NCBI RefSeq assembly: GCF_012910785.2
Contig: NZ_WTVH02000010.1
Coordinates: 1,798,001 to 1,862,000, forward strand
Origin: Aromatoleum buckelii
GTDB taxonomy: Bacteria; Pseudomonadota; Gammaproteobacteria; Burkholderiales; Rhodocyclaceae
Length of the DNA stretch: 64,000 nt
Reading direction: 5' to 3'
Part shown: piece by piece, positions 28,913-38,221 of the stretch
Layout of the letters: each line of letters begins with the position of its first letter
Position numbering within the stretch: position 1 is the first letter of the stretch
Made by a program: the position numbers and the translations under genes
Notes under the pieces: generated by a model
Told to the model about the DNA's origin: nothing
What the model saw: the letters and a program-made list of their open reading frames with translations, nothing else
Database searches by the model: none

Positions 28913-31762
28913 ATGCTCGGACTGATTCGCATGCTGGGGCTCACACTAAAGGCAGGGTCCGCCCCGGATGACGACAAGGGCTCCCACCGCGAGCCCGCCA
29001 TGTCGAGGAAACCGCTCCCGGTCCGGGAGCGCCGGCGGCTTGCCTCCCGTCCTCCCAGCATCACCGACCTTCTGCCCTGGCGGGACTTCGACGAGGAGAC
29101 CGGTACCTTCCTCCTTGAGGACGGCGTCTCGCGCGCACTGCTCTACGAACTCGACCCGCTGCCGAGCGAGGCCTGCGCCGACCAATACCTCAAGGCACGC
29201 TGCGCCGAGATCCAGGCAGCCCTTCAGGCCCTGCCCGAGTACGACGAGGCGCCTTGGGTCGTCCAGTTCTTCTGCAACGACGACACAGACCTCTCGTGGC
29301 AGATCGAGCGCATACGCGAATACATTGTCTCGGTACATGCCAAGGCCCCCGAGCGGGCGCGGCAGATTCTCGCGAGCGACTTCACGCGCCACTTCCTCGC
29401 CGAGATGGCTGAGCATCTGTCGCTCGTAGCCCGGCCCGAGGGCCTCTTCCTTGACGAAGGCGTTTCGGGCAACCGGTGGCGCGGTCAGATCCGCCGCGTG
29501 CGTTGCGCCATCTATCGCCGCTTCCCACCAAACTTCGATTTCTCCCGGGAGCTCCTCGATCCCGTCGAGACGCTGCGGCAGACAGCACGCGGGCTCGTCG
29601 CCGGTCTGGCGCAGACCGGCATCCATGCCCGGCCGATGAACGCCGCAGACTTCCATGCGTGGCTCCTGCCGTTCTTCAACCCAAAGCCCGACTTCGCCGG
29701 AACCGTGGGCGAGCTCCTCCGGCTGTGTCCGTACCCTGGACCTGACGAGGCGCCTGACGACCTCGATCTTGGCGAACTGCTCTTCCTCGCTGCACCCAAG
29801 TCGGATCCCGAAGCGGGTTTGTGGTTTTTCGACGGCCGTCCCGTGCGCGCGCTGGCACTGCAGTCGATGCGCAAGCTCCCCGAGATCGGCCACTTCACCG
29901 CCGAACGTGACCAAGCCGGCAAGCTCTTCGCGCGTTTCGACCGTTTTCCCGAAGGCGCGATGCTGTCGGCCACCCTCGTGATCTGCCCCCAGGACACGAT
30001 GACCGGTCGCGTGGAAGCCATCAAGAGCGCCTCGCGCGCAAACACCCTCGAAGCCGCCCACACCTATGACGAGGCGGTGGCCGTCCTCGACAACATGCGC
30101 ACCGACAAGCTCTACCCGATGTATCTGACGCTTTTCGTGCGGGGCGAGGACACCACCCAGCTGGGGCGCACGGTGGCGGACCTCACGGCCGCCCTGCATA
30201 TATCGGGGCTCAGGTTCATTCAGCCGGTGGACGAGCTGCAGGGCTGCGACGTCTTCCTGCGCGCACTGCCGATGTGCTTCGATCCCCGGTTCGACGCCCG
30301 CCACCTGCGCCGCTCGCGCCTCGCCTTCGCCTCCCAGATCGCCGCCCTGCTTCCCCTCTATGGGCGCGCCCGCGGCACAGGCAACCCCGGCTTCTGGCTG
30401 TGGAACCGCGGCGGCGAACCCCTCCTGTTCGATCCCTTGAATCCCCGCGATCGCAACAAGAACGCCCACCTCCTCACCTTGGGTCCGACCGGCGCCGGCA
30501 AGTCCGCGACGCTGTGCTATCTCGCGATGCAGATGATGGCCATCTACCGTCCGCGCTTTTTCATCATCGACGCAGGGAAATCCTTCGGCCTACTGGGCGA
30601 GCACATGCGCCGCCATGGGCTCACCGTCAACCAGGTCGAGCTCACCCCCGACACGGAGGTCAGCCTCCCGCCCTTCGCCATGGCCCCCCGACTCTTCGAT
30701 CAGGACGGAATCAAGGCCTTCGACGAGACGTTCGGGACGCCGGATGAAGACGAGCTCCCGGATTCGGACGCTGCCGAAGTTTCCGCGGTACTCGAGGAGG
30801 ATGACGAAGCTGCGGACCCCGGCAAGCGCGACATCCTGGGCGAGATGGTGATTGCAGCCAAGCTGATGATTACCGGCGGAGAAGAACGCGAAATGCGCAA
30901 GATGAGCCGCGCCGACCGCTACCTGATCGCTCGCGGAATCCTGGCCGCCGCGCGCCAAAGCCGCGATCGCGGCCAGTCGCATCCGCGGGTGCAGGACCTA
31001 GCCCACGCCCTGATGGCCATGCGTAGCGACGAAAAGCTGGGCCCCTCGCGGCGCGACCGGGCCGAGGAGATGGGCCAGGCCATGATGGTCTTCTGCGAGG
31101 GACTGCGCGGACGGCTCTTCAACCGGTACGGCGCGACCTGGCCGGATGCGGACGTCACAATTGTGGAGATGGGCACGCTGGCGCAGGAGGGCTATGAGGA
31201 TGCCCTTGCAGTCGCCTATACGTCCCTGATCACCCACGTCCAGGCGCTCGCCGAGGCGACCCAGTATGACCATCGCCCCATCATCAACCTGACCGATGAA
31301 GGGCACATCATCACCGCCAACGATCTGCTGAACGTCTACTCGGTCAAGATCACCAAGATGTGGCGGAAGCTCGGGGCATGGTACTGGCTCGGCACCCAGA
31401 ACATGCAGGACTTCCCGGCCTCGGCCTCCCGCATCCTGAACATGTGCGAGCACTGGGTGCTGCTCACGATGGATCGCGACGAGATCGAACAGGTCGCCCG
31501 CTTCCGCACCTTGACCCACGAGCAGCGCGCGCTGATGGAGTCCGCCCGCAAGGAGCCGCCGAAGTACACCGAGGGGGTGATCCTCAATCCGCAGATGCAG
31601 GCCCTCTTCAGGAACGTGCCCCCGCCGCTCGCCATCGCGCTCGCGATGACAGAGAAACACGAGAAGGCCTGGCGCCTGGACATCATGAAAGCCACCGGCT
31701 GCACGGAGCTCGAGGCGGCCTATGCGATCTCCCGCGAGATCGCGGCGAAGAGGGCCACGTGA
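28913..31762 (+). CDS. traC: Conjugative transfer ATPase TraC/VirB4 (PFL_4706 family, TIGR03744)
   Basis: This 949-residue ATPase powers pilus assembly and substrate transfer. The N-terminal VirB4 domain contains SITDLLPWRDFDEETGTFLLEDG; Walker A is GPTGAGKS at about residues 524-531; Walker B is IINLTDEGHIITAND; LGAWYWLGTQNMQDFP and ILNMCEHWVLL follow. An acidic insert around residues 600-650 is usual in this ICE group. GAGGGAG lies just before the ATG at 28913. The stop overlaps the next gene (TGATG). Confidence 0.92.
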   Translation: MLGLIRMLGLTLKAGSAPDDDKGSHREPAMSRKPLPVRERRRLASRPPSITDLLPWRDFDEETGTFLLEDGVSRALLYELDPLPSEACADQYLKARCAEIQAALQALPEYDEAPWVVQFFCNDDTDLSWQIERIREYIVSVHAKAPERARQILASDFTRHFLAEMAEHLSLVARPEGLFLDEGVSGNRWRGQIRRVRCAIYRRFPPNFDFSRELLDPVETLRQTARGLVAGLAQTGIHARPMNAADFHAWLLPFFNPKPDFAGTVGELLRLCPYPGPDEAPDDLDLGELLFLAAPKSDPEAGLWFFDGRPVRALALQSMRKLPEIGHFTAERDQAGKLFARFDRFPEGAMLSATLVICPQDTMTGRVEAIKSASRANTLEAAHTYDEAVAVLDNMRTDKLYPMYLTLFVRGEDTTQLGRTVADLTAALHISGLRFIQPVDELQGCDVFLRALPMCFDPRFDARHLRRSRLAFASQIAALLPLYGRARGTGNPGFWLWNRGGEPLLFDPLNPRDRNKNAHLLTLGPTGAGKSATLCYLAMQMMAIYRPRFFIIDAGKSFGLLGEHMRRHGLTVNQVELTPDTEVSLPPFAMAPRLFDQDGIKAFDETFGTPDEDELPDSDAAEVSAVLEEDDEAADPGKRDILGEMVIAAKLMITGGEEREMRKMSRADRYLIARGILAAARQSRDRGQSHPRVQDLAHALMAMRSDEKLGPSRRDRAEEMGQAMMVFCEGLRGRLFNRYGATWPDADVTIVEMGTLAQEGYEDALAVAYTSLITHVQALAEATQYDHRPIINLTDEGHIITANDLLNVYSVKITKMWRKLGAWYWLGTQNMQDFPASASRILNMCEHWVLLTMDRDEIEQVARFRTLTHEQRALMESARKEPPKYTEGVILNPQMQALFRNVPPPLAIALAMTEKHEKAWRLDIMKATGCTELEAAYAISREIAAKRAT

Positions 31763-32298
31763 TGGACGCCCCGGATCCTCGCGTACCCCTTACCGGCGAC
31801 CTCGCCCTGAGCGTGCAGCTCGACCGCGTTGCAGCCGAAGCCCGCGGGAATCACCGGCTACTCTTCCTGGAGCACCTACCCGACGACACGTTTGCCCTGT
31901 GGGCCCGCGCCAAGGCTATCGCGGAGCCGGACGATGTGGCCTACATCCACCTGCTGCCGAGCGGCCGAGGGGTCGTTTCCGGGGTCATCACCGGCCTCGA
32001 GGTGGACGGCGACGGCCTGGACGACGACCTCAACACCGTGCTCTTCGGGCGCGCTCTGGTCCTCGTGGCCGGCCTCGACAATGCCCGCAAGCATCTGGGC
32101 GGGCGCCCGTTCGATTGGCTGGACTGGGCCGCCACCGCCCTGCCGCTCATGGTCGCCAGTACCGTGGACGCGACGCCGTTCGTACGCCGTCTGGGACGCC
32201 ACCCCGTCGCCGTCGACCAGATCCTCAACGGCCGATTCTCGGGCACGGCCGCCCAGCTCGCGGACCGCGCCATCAAGTCCTCGCGGGAAAACCCATGA
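31762..32298 (+). CDS. Unrecognised protein between TraC and the PFL_4711-like gene
   Basis: This 178-residue protein is translationally coupled on both sides (TGATG with traC, ATGA with the next gene), so it is clearly part of the pore operon. It lacks a signal peptide and membrane helix and looks like a soluble alpha/beta protein (LFLEHLPDDTFALWARAKAIAEPDDVAYIHLLPSGRG...). I cannot name a family, and this slot is not a standard one in PFGI-1 transfer modules. Confidence 0.65.
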   Translation: MDAPDPRVPLTGDLALSVQLDRVAAEARGNHRLLFLEHLPDDTFALWARAKAIAEPDDVAYIHLLPSGRGVVSGVITGLEVDGDGLDDDLNTVLFGRALVLVAGLDNARKHLGGRPFDWLDWAATALPLMVASTVDATPFVRRLGRHPVAVDQILNGRFSGTAAQLADRAIKSSRENP

Positions 32299-33614
32299 AG
32301 ACAATGCGAAACTTTGCTGCAGCCGTCCTCCTTGGCCTCACTGCGACGGTCGTCCAGGCGGCCGACATCCCAAGCACCGGCTCCAGCCTCTATTACCGGC
32401 TGGGAGGCGGCGATCCCGCCTCGCGTGCCGCAAACCCCCGCGGCGTCCCCTACAAGCTCGCCTTGTCGGGGGTGGCACGCCTTCACTACTCATGCGGAGC
32501 CTACGACTTCGGGTTGTCCTTTCAGACCTTGATGAACCAGTTCGCAGCGCTTGGGACCCAGGTCACCAACGGCGTCAAGGCAGGCATCACGGCGCTTCCG
32601 CTGTACCTGTTCCAGCGCGCCTCGCCCGGCTTGTATGAGCTGTTTCAGACCTACGCTAAAAAGGCCGAGGTGGCGATCCAGATCGCCACCAAAAGCTGCG
32701 AGGAGATGGAGGCCCAGATCAAGGCCGGCGAGGATCCCTACGAGGATTTCATTCGCATGGCGCGGGGCGAGGCCTGGAAGCAGCAGGCGACCCTCACCAG
32801 GGATGTGGTAGCGGCGAAAGACAGTGTGGGCCTCAGTGCGGGGAATGACGGCATCACCTGGGTGGGAGGAGGAAAGGCTGGGGGCGTCGACCAGGAACCG
32901 GTCCGGATCGTATACGACACGGTATTCGGAGGTTTCAACGTCACAATGGGGCAAGCGCCCAAGACGCCGTCCGCCACCTATCCCGCTGTCAAATTGACCG
33001 GCACCTTCCCCTCTCCGGGAAGTGCCGCCACGTTCGGAACGGACGTACTTGGCGATGTGGAGGTCACTACCTGCAAGGAGAATGGCTGCCCCGTCCCGCA
33101 GTCGAAAACCGGCCTTGGCCTGATACAGAAGTTCGAGCTTGAAATCCCGGTTGTGCAAGGGCAAATCGACGCCGTATTTGCCAACGTCGTGCCACGCGGG
33201 ACGGATCTGGCGGTGGCCTCCGCCCCTGGCGTCGTCGTGACGCGCGAGCTCGTCGACGCCATCCGCGAGCTCCCTGCCATCGAGCAAGGCATTGCGCGGC
33301 AGCGACTGGTCCAGGACGTGGCGCTAGCGAGGACCGTCGACAAGGCACTGATCATCCGGAACCTGCTCCTGACGGGACGAATGATCCCCGAGGTATACAA
33401 GACCGCCAATACACAGATCGAGTCCAAGCTCGCGGAGCTGAACCGCCACATAGACGACGTGCTCTACGAGGCCAACGTCCGTAAGCGCGTCATCTCCGAG
33501 ACGGCGACGGTCCTGTTGGACAGTTATCACGCGACGCGCGCCGCTTCGGCCGCAAACGCCGTGCAGCAGCCGGTCGACCAGCAACCGATGATCGGTGGGC
33601 GGGTAAAGAAATGA
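32295..33614 (+). CDS. ICE protein, PFL_4711 family (TIGR03755), TraH-like
   Basis: This 439-residue secreted protein (signal MKTMRNFAAAVLLGLTATVVQA) matches TIGR03755: SSLYYRLGGGDPASRAANP, VARLHYSCGAYDFGLSFQ, long helices (LYELFQTYAKKAEVAIQIATKSCEEMEAQI) and a C-terminal helical section. It plays the part of TraH in F-type pilus assembly, in the periplasm. In related ICEs it lies downstream of the PFL_4709/4710 pair; here it comes before them. Confidence 0.85.
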   Translation: MKTMRNFAAAVLLGLTATVVQAADIPSTGSSLYYRLGGGDPASRAANPRGVPYKLALSGVARLHYSCGAYDFGLSFQTLMNQFAALGTQVTNGVKAGITALPLYLFQRASPGLYELFQTYAKKAEVAIQIATKSCEEMEAQIKAGEDPYEDFIRMARGEAWKQQATLTRDVVAAKDSVGLSAGNDGITWVGGGKAGGVDQEPVRIVYDTVFGGFNVTMGQAPKTPSATYPAVKLTGTFPSPGSAATFGTDVLGDVEVTTCKENGCPVPQSKTGLGLIQKFELEIPVVQGQIDAVFANVVPRGTDLAVASAPGVVVTRELVDAIRELPAIEQGIARQRLVQDVALARTVDKALIIRNLLLTGRMIPEVYKTANTQIESKLAELNRHIDDVLYEANVRKRVISETATVLLDSYHATRAASAANAVQQPVDQQPMIGGRVKK

Positions 33615-33985
33615 CTGTTCATCCGTTGCCGTCGGGACGCCGGCGCCTCGTCACCCGTCCGCTCGCGCGCTCCGCCGTTGTCGCCCTTCTAGCGGTCATC
33701 GGTGTCGCCGCTTTTGTCGTGGTAGCGGTGGTCTCGTTCGGATTCCGCGACGATCTGGTCGTCCTGCACCGAGCCGTTGGGCGGATCAAGCCGTATCTGG
33801 TCGGCGTGCACCTCCTCGCCATCGCAGCCCTGTGGCTCGCCTGGCCGCGGCTTGCCCACCGGCTGCCGGCTCGATGGCCAGAAGAGGCTCGTGCGGCGTT
33901 TCTGGGCGCGCGCCATCGGATTTGCATCGCCCTGCTCGCGATCGAACTCCTCGTGGTGCTCGGCATTCCGTTCGGCCGCATGTAG
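33611..33985 (+). CDS. Small three-helix ICE membrane protein
   Basis: This 124-residue protein starts on an ATGA with the preceding gene. It has three hydrophobic segments (AVVALLAVIGVAAFVVVAVVSF, LVGVHLLAIAALWLAW and ICIALLAIELLVVLGIPFG) joined by basic loops. A similar small membrane protein often precedes traG in these elements. The function is unknown. Confidence 0.7.
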   Translation: MTVHPLPSGRRRLVTRPLARSAVVALLAVIGVAAFVVVAVVSFGFRDDLVVLHRAVGRIKPYLVGVHLLAIAALWLAWPRLAHRLPARWPEEARAAFLGARHRICIALLAIELLVVLGIPFGRM

Positions 33986-33997
33986 GAGGAACCCATC

Positions 33998-35590
33998 GTG
34001 AGCGTCGACAGTTACCTGGAGCTCTTCACCACCATGTACGGCTGGGCGTTCGCGGGCGTCTTTCGCGACATCCTGGTGGACACCGGCATCATCTTCCTCC
34101 CCTTCCTCTTCATCATCATCGGCACCTGGTTGCGCGCTCATGAAATCAACGCGGTCGAGGGCGCCGATGCGGCCTGGATGGTCCGGAAGATGGAGGTCGA
34201 GTTCTGGACCGCCATCTTCGTCATGGCCTTCTGCTTCACGCCGGTCGGCACCAGCCTAGAGAACGTCAACCTGCGCCACACGCCCGCCGCGACCGCACTC
34301 GATCAGGCCCCTGCCACTGCAACCGGAACGAACTCGGACAGCACCTACGACGATGCCTTCAGTTCGGTGCCGCAGCACCTCGCGCTGCCCCCCTGGTGGT
34401 TTGCCGTCATGAGCGTGTCTGGCGGGTTCAACGATGCGGTGCGGGGAGGCATTTCGGGTGGCTTGAGCGGCCTCCGGGAGGTGGAGGAATTCGCCCGCTC
34501 TGCCGCGGTGGAAGACCCGACCCTGCGCGCGGAGGTACAGCGCTTCTACAACGAATGCTACTTGCCGGCACGGTCCCGCTACCTAGAAGATCCGCCATCC
34601 CCTGCCGCGGCAGCCGCCCTAGAGGCCTACGGCGACGGTGATCCCGACTGGATGGGAAGCCACGCCTTTCAGTCCGACCCGAAACTCTACCCGGCCCTGC
34701 ATGCGCGAGCCGGCGTGCCGGGCTTCGCCCTGGACGTTGCCCTTCAGGATGCTGACATGGACGCCAACGCCGCCGTCCCGGACTATGGGCGCCCCACCTG
34801 TCATGAATGGTGGACGGATCCCACGCTCGGGGTGCGCGCCAAGCTGGTCAAAGGCATCGGCAGCCTTGCGTCGGCAACCACGTCGCTGACCGAGAAGGTG
34901 GCGCTGGTCTTCAGCTCAGTGGCCGCCGAGAAGCGCGAGGATGGCTTGGCAAGGCTCGCCATGGGACGGTCGAACCCTGCGATTGCACCCGAAACGATGC
35001 TGCCCGACGACAACCGCCGCTGGTACCAGGCCCTCCTCGGCGCTGGCCCTGACGTCGCCGGGATGGCCGGAATGGTTAACAAGGCGCTTCACGCCCAGGC
35101 ATCCCGCTTCCCCATCATTCAGTTCGCAACCCTGGCCCAGCCCCTGATCCTCATGGGCATCTACATGTTCCTGCCCCTGATCCTCGTTTTCGGGCGCTAC
35201 AGCGTTCAGATCATGTTCCTGGGTGCGCTCGCCATCTTCACAGTCAAGCTGTGGGCAGTCCTCTGGTACATCGCGATGTGGATCGACGAACACCTGTGGG
35301 TTGCGATGTACCCCGACAGCGGACATCTGCTGTTCAACGTCCTGCACCTGGAGTTCGACACGGCACTCAAACGCAGCAGCTTGAATACGCTCCTCATCGG
35401 CCTTTACCTCGGCCTGCCCCTGATCTGGAGCGGGATGATGGGGTGGGCGAGCCTGCACGTGGTCCACGGCATCGACGCCATGAAACACAGCGCAATCACA
35501 GCAGGCATGGCCGCAGGGCAATCCGGAACGAACATCGCCACCCGCTTCGTCGGTGGCGTCGGGAACACACCCCGACGGGGTCGAAGATGA
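33998..35590 (+). CDS. traG: TraG-like mating-pair stabilisation protein (TraG N-terminal domain)
   Basis: This 530-residue inner-membrane protein uses a GTG start (33998) after TAGGAGGAACCC. It opens with two helices (YGWAFAGVFRDILVDTGIIFLPFLFIIIG), followed by a long periplasmic loop and several helices near residues 365-500 (IQFATLAQPLILMGIYMFLPLILVF, IMFLGALAIFTVKLWAVLWYIAMWI, LIGLYLGLPLIWSGMMG). This is the TraG-N layout. It stabilises mating pairs and pilus assembly and closes this part of the operon. Confidence 0.87.
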   Translation: MSVDSYLELFTTMYGWAFAGVFRDILVDTGIIFLPFLFIIIGTWLRAHEINAVEGADAAWMVRKMEVEFWTAIFVMAFCFTPVGTSLENVNLRHTPAATALDQAPATATGTNSDSTYDDAFSSVPQHLALPPWWFAVMSVSGGFNDAVRGGISGGLSGLREVEEFARSAAVEDPTLRAEVQRFYNECYLPARSRYLEDPPSPAAAAALEAYGDGDPDWMGSHAFQSDPKLYPALHARAGVPGFALDVALQDADMDANAAVPDYGRPTCHEWWTDPTLGVRAKLVKGIGSLASATTSLTEKVALVFSSVAAEKREDGLARLAMGRSNPAIAPETMLPDDNRRWYQALLGAGPDVAGMAGMVNKALHAQASRFPIIQFATLAQPLILMGIYMFLPLILVFGRYSVQIMFLGALAIFTVKLWAVLWYIAMWIDEHLWVAMYPDSGHLLFNVLHLEFDTALKRSSLNTLLIGLYLGLPLIWSGMMGWASLHVVHGIDAMKHSAITAGMAAGQSGTNIATRFVGGVGNTPRRGRR

Positions 35591-35601
35591 GCGTACCTGG
35601 C

Positions 35602-35910
35602 TCAGAAATGGACGATCGGATCGCCGGAGAACGCGCCGACTCTCTCCCCGTTCCGACCGACAGAAATCGGTTCGCGCCCATGCACCGTATAACCCGTGTA
35701 CCCCCCCTCGGCGATGTCCAAGCCCCCAAGAGGTCCGTAATCGAACGGTGCGATGGCGTTACGTCCGAACGCGTCAGCGCCACGTTCATGGTTCTCCACA
35801 TCGTCATCCCGTGCAGCCGTCATGAAGAAAGCCAACAGTTTCGCCGTCCCCGCCAAGAGGGCAAACGCGCCAACGAAGGTCACGCGAATCAGGTTCGCAA
35901 TCGGCTTCAT
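35602..35910 (-). CDS. Small minus-strand membrane-anchored protein convergent with traG
   Basis: This 102-residue frame faces the transfer operon, ending 11 bp after the traG stop. It starts with a basic residue pair and one membrane helix (VTFVGAFALLAGTAKLLAFFM), then a Gly/Asp-rich tail (PFDYGPLGGLDIAEGGYTGYTVHGREPISVG). No family is recognised. Small minus-strand genes after traG occur in related elements, which supports it; a chance frame is possible. Confidence 0.5.
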   Translation of the reverse strand: MKPIANLIRVTFVGAFALLAGTAKLLAFFMTAARDDDVENHERGADAFGRNAIAPFDYGPLGGLDIAEGGYTGYTVHGREPISVGRNGERVGAFSGDPIVHF

Positions 35911-35942
35911 ACGTGCCTCCTACGCCTGTGAGGAATGTACAA

Positions 35943-36761
35943 ATGACAATAACCCATATTGACATATACGCCGCCCGACCCGGTACGTACACCTCGAAGG
36001 TGTACCGCGCTGTAAGTCACGTGATGGCAAGCATGTTCGTCCTGCCGTTCTCCGTCGGCCTCGCCATAGCAGATACGTCCAAGGCAACCGATGACATCAA
36101 GGCCGCCATCATTCGAAACGCCTCCGGGCAGGTTCGGCCCGTCTCGGTCGCCCCCACGCCGGTTTCCGGCATCTACGAGGTCGTCAACGGGATGGACGTG
36201 TTCTATGTGGACGCGACTGGTCGCTATGCCTTCGTGGACGGTCGCCTGGTGGACATGGTTGAGCGTCGCGATCTCACTCAGGCGAGGCTCGAGGCTCTCA
36301 CGGCGATCCCATTCGCCGATCTGCCGCTCGAAATGGCGATCAAGACTGTCCGAGGGAACGGCTCGAGGCGGCTCGCCGTGTTCGAGGATCCAGCTTGCCC
36401 CGCGTGCCGGTCCCTACAGCCCACGCTCACCGCGCTCGACGACGTGACGATCTACACCTTCACCTACCCAGTCGTCTCCTCCGACTCAATTCCCGCGGCC
36501 GTGGGCACTTGGTGCGTCAGCGATCACCAGGCCGAGCAATGGCAGGCCTACATGGAAGGTGCGCCTGCGCCACGGCAGATCGAGCCTCACTGCGAGCCCG
36601 CAATGGACCGTGTCCGGCAGATCGTCGAGTTCGGACGTCGCCATGGAATCCGCAACACGCCTACCCTCGTACTGGCCGACGGGCGCCGGGTAGTCGGCGC
36701 GATCTCCGGCCCCGAACTCGAAGAAGCCCTGACGCGCGCTGCAAAGGGAGCACAAAAGTGA
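35943..36761 (+). CDS. dsbC: DsbC-like thiol:disulfide isomerase of the ICE
   Basis: This protein of about 272 residues has a signal-like segment (HVMASMFVLPFSVGLAIADT), an N-terminal dimerisation domain (GIYEVVNGMDVFYVDATGRYAFVDGRLVDM) and a thioredoxin fold with active site CPAC in VFEDPACPACRS and the cis-Pro loop RNTPTLVLADG. It would isomerise disulfides in periplasmic pore proteins such as the TraU-like protein below. GAGGAA precedes the ATG at 35943. Its stop overlaps the next GTG. Confidence 0.87.
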   Translation: MTITHIDIYAARPGTYTSKVYRAVSHVMASMFVLPFSVGLAIADTSKATDDIKAAIIRNASGQVRPVSVAPTPVSGIYEVVNGMDVFYVDATGRYAFVDGRLVDMVERRDLTQARLEALTAIPFADLPLEMAIKTVRGNGSRRLAVFEDPACPACRSLQPTLTALDDVTIYTFTYPVVSSDSIPAAVGTWCVSDHQAEQWQAYMEGAPAPRQIEPHCEPAMDRVRQIVEFGRRHGIRNTPTLVLADGRRVVGAISGPELEEALTRAAKGAQK

Positions 36762-37177
36762 ACGCGGCAGTGCGTCGGTTGATCGCCTCTCTGACCTGCG
36801 CGACCGTCCTTCCGTCTGTCCAGGCCCAGGAGCGGGTCGAAGTCTTCCAGCTCGGCACGCAACAGGTTCGTGGAACTGGGGCAGCAACGGTGTATCACGT
36901 AGATGGCATAGAGCGGATCAACGCCACCTTGTCCGCCGGACTGCCCTCCGATCCTGCCCAGGCCGAAGCAGTCGCCAAGCGCCGCTTCGAGGCTCTTACC
37001 GCAGCCGACCGCCAGGCGATCGGGGCCAGCGCACAGGGCCTGACCGCGGCCATGCAGTACCGGCTCACCAAGGTCCCGGCGATCGTATTCGATGGGGTGG
37101 CGGTCGTTTATGGCGTGGAGAATGTGGATCAGGCCCTCGCCATCTACCGGACGTGGCGAGCACGGGTCGGCCGGTAG
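36758..37177 (+). CDS. ICE protein, PFL_4709 family (TIGR03757), TrbC/thioredoxin-like
   Basis: This 139-residue secreted protein starts with a GTG that overlaps the dsbC stop. It has a signal sequence (LIASLTCATVLPSVQA), RVEVFQLGTQQVRG, VYHVDGIERINATLSAGLP and the cis-Pro segment TKVPAIVFDGVAVVYGVENVDQAL. The pattern is that of TIGR03757, related to TrbC of F-like systems. No CxxC is present, so it is structural rather than a redox enzyme. Confidence 0.83.
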   Translation: MNAAVRRLIASLTCATVLPSVQAQERVEVFQLGTQQVRGTGAATVYHVDGIERINATLSAGLPSDPAQAEAVAKRRFEALTAADRQAIGASAQGLTAAMQYRLTKVPAIVFDGVAVVYGVENVDQALAIYRTWRARVGR

Positions 37178-37187
37178 GGGAAGCCGC

Positions 37188-38216
37188 ATGCGTGCATGTT
37201 CCATCACCCGGTCAGCCAAGGCGCCGCGTCAACGCGCGCTCGTGGCAGCCTGCGTCGCCATCTGCACGCCCCTGGCCGGCGCGGTGGAGTCCACTACCAC
37301 CGCAGCCCTCCTTACCCAGGCTGTCGCGAGCTACCCTGCCTGCAGCGCGTGGCATGTTTCGGGGATCTGTTTCTGGCTGCGGTGCACGCCCGCCGGCTGC
37401 TCCATCCGCACATCCACCCGCTTCAGCCATTTCGCCCCCGATCTGGTGGTGAGCACCTATCACGATACGGCCACCCACCCCTGGCCTGAGATCGGAATTC
37501 CGATCGCAGCGGCGAGCCGCGGACTCCTCGGGGCACTGCTCGGCGTCGAACTGTCCGACAGCGCCGGCACACACTCTCAGGCCGATCGCACCGACAAGCA
37601 ACGGCGCTTCCGCGATGCCGACGCCATCGGTCACCCCGGGGCCGGGCTACCGGATCTCGTTACCTGCCCCTCCGCCGTCATTCCCTTCGTGCCCTACTAC
37701 CAGTCGAAACTCGACGCGGCCGTGTGGCGTTCCTACCTACCGGCAGAGCTACTCCTTCCGGCCTCTTGGGTGCCGGGAATGCGCGAGGTCGGCACCCCAC
37801 CACTCAATACCTGGGGCAACGTCTATCCGCGTACCGGTGAGGTCGTCCAGCAACACGAGGTCAAGGCCGCCGCGGTCCTGTCACAGCGCGTCGCCGATTT
37901 CATTACCCGGCCGGCGCAGCCGCACGTCTACGCCTACGTCGCCTCGGGCGGCACTCGACGGCGGCGAGGTCAGCTCGTGTGGGATCCGCCGCCGGCGCGC
38001 GAAAACGATCCCATGGGCGGCCTGTGGCAGATGAACGTGGCAGTCCCCACTCCCTGCCATATCTTCGGACTCAATGACACCGCGAGCCCGGTCTCCTACG
38101 GCGACGCCATGACCACCCATTCCGGCAGCTATGCCTACACACTCTGGCGTCCATACGCCTGCTGCCGGGTGCGTGGCCAGATCTTCCTCGGCAGCATCCA
38201 GTTCGGCTTGTGGTGA
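37188..38216 (+). CDS. ICE protein, PFL_4710 family (TIGR03756), TraU-like
   Basis: This 342-residue secreted protein is Cys-rich: PACSAWHVSGICFWLRCTPAGCSI near the N-terminus and RPYACCRVRGQ at the end. It has the family segments HFAPDLVVSTYHDTATHPWPEIG and NVYPRTGEVVQQHEVKAAAVLSQRVADF. TraU-like proteins act in periplasmic DNA transfer and need disulfide bonds, which fits the adjacent DsbC. The ATG at 37188 starts the signal region. Confidence 0.86.
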   Translation: MRACSITRSAKAPRQRALVAACVAICTPLAGAVESTTTAALLTQAVASYPACSAWHVSGICFWLRCTPAGCSIRTSTRFSHFAPDLVVSTYHDTATHPWPEIGIPIAAASRGLLGALLGVELSDSAGTHSQADRTDKQRRFRDADAIGHPGAGLPDLVTCPSAVIPFVPYYQSKLDAAVWRSYLPAELLLPASWVPGMREVGTPPLNTWGNVYPRTGEVVQQHEVKAAAVLSQRVADFITRPAQPHVYAYVASGGTRRRRGQLVWDPPPARENDPMGGLWQMNVAVPTPCHIFGLNDTASPVSYGDAMTTHSGSYAYTLWRPYACCRVRGQIFLGSIQFGLW

Positions 38217-38221
38217 ATGCG

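Noticed and set aside
31722-33614. A 630-codon frame as one long protein
   Set aside because: The first 190 codons overlap a coupled gene in another frame; the signal peptide and family motifs start at 32295.
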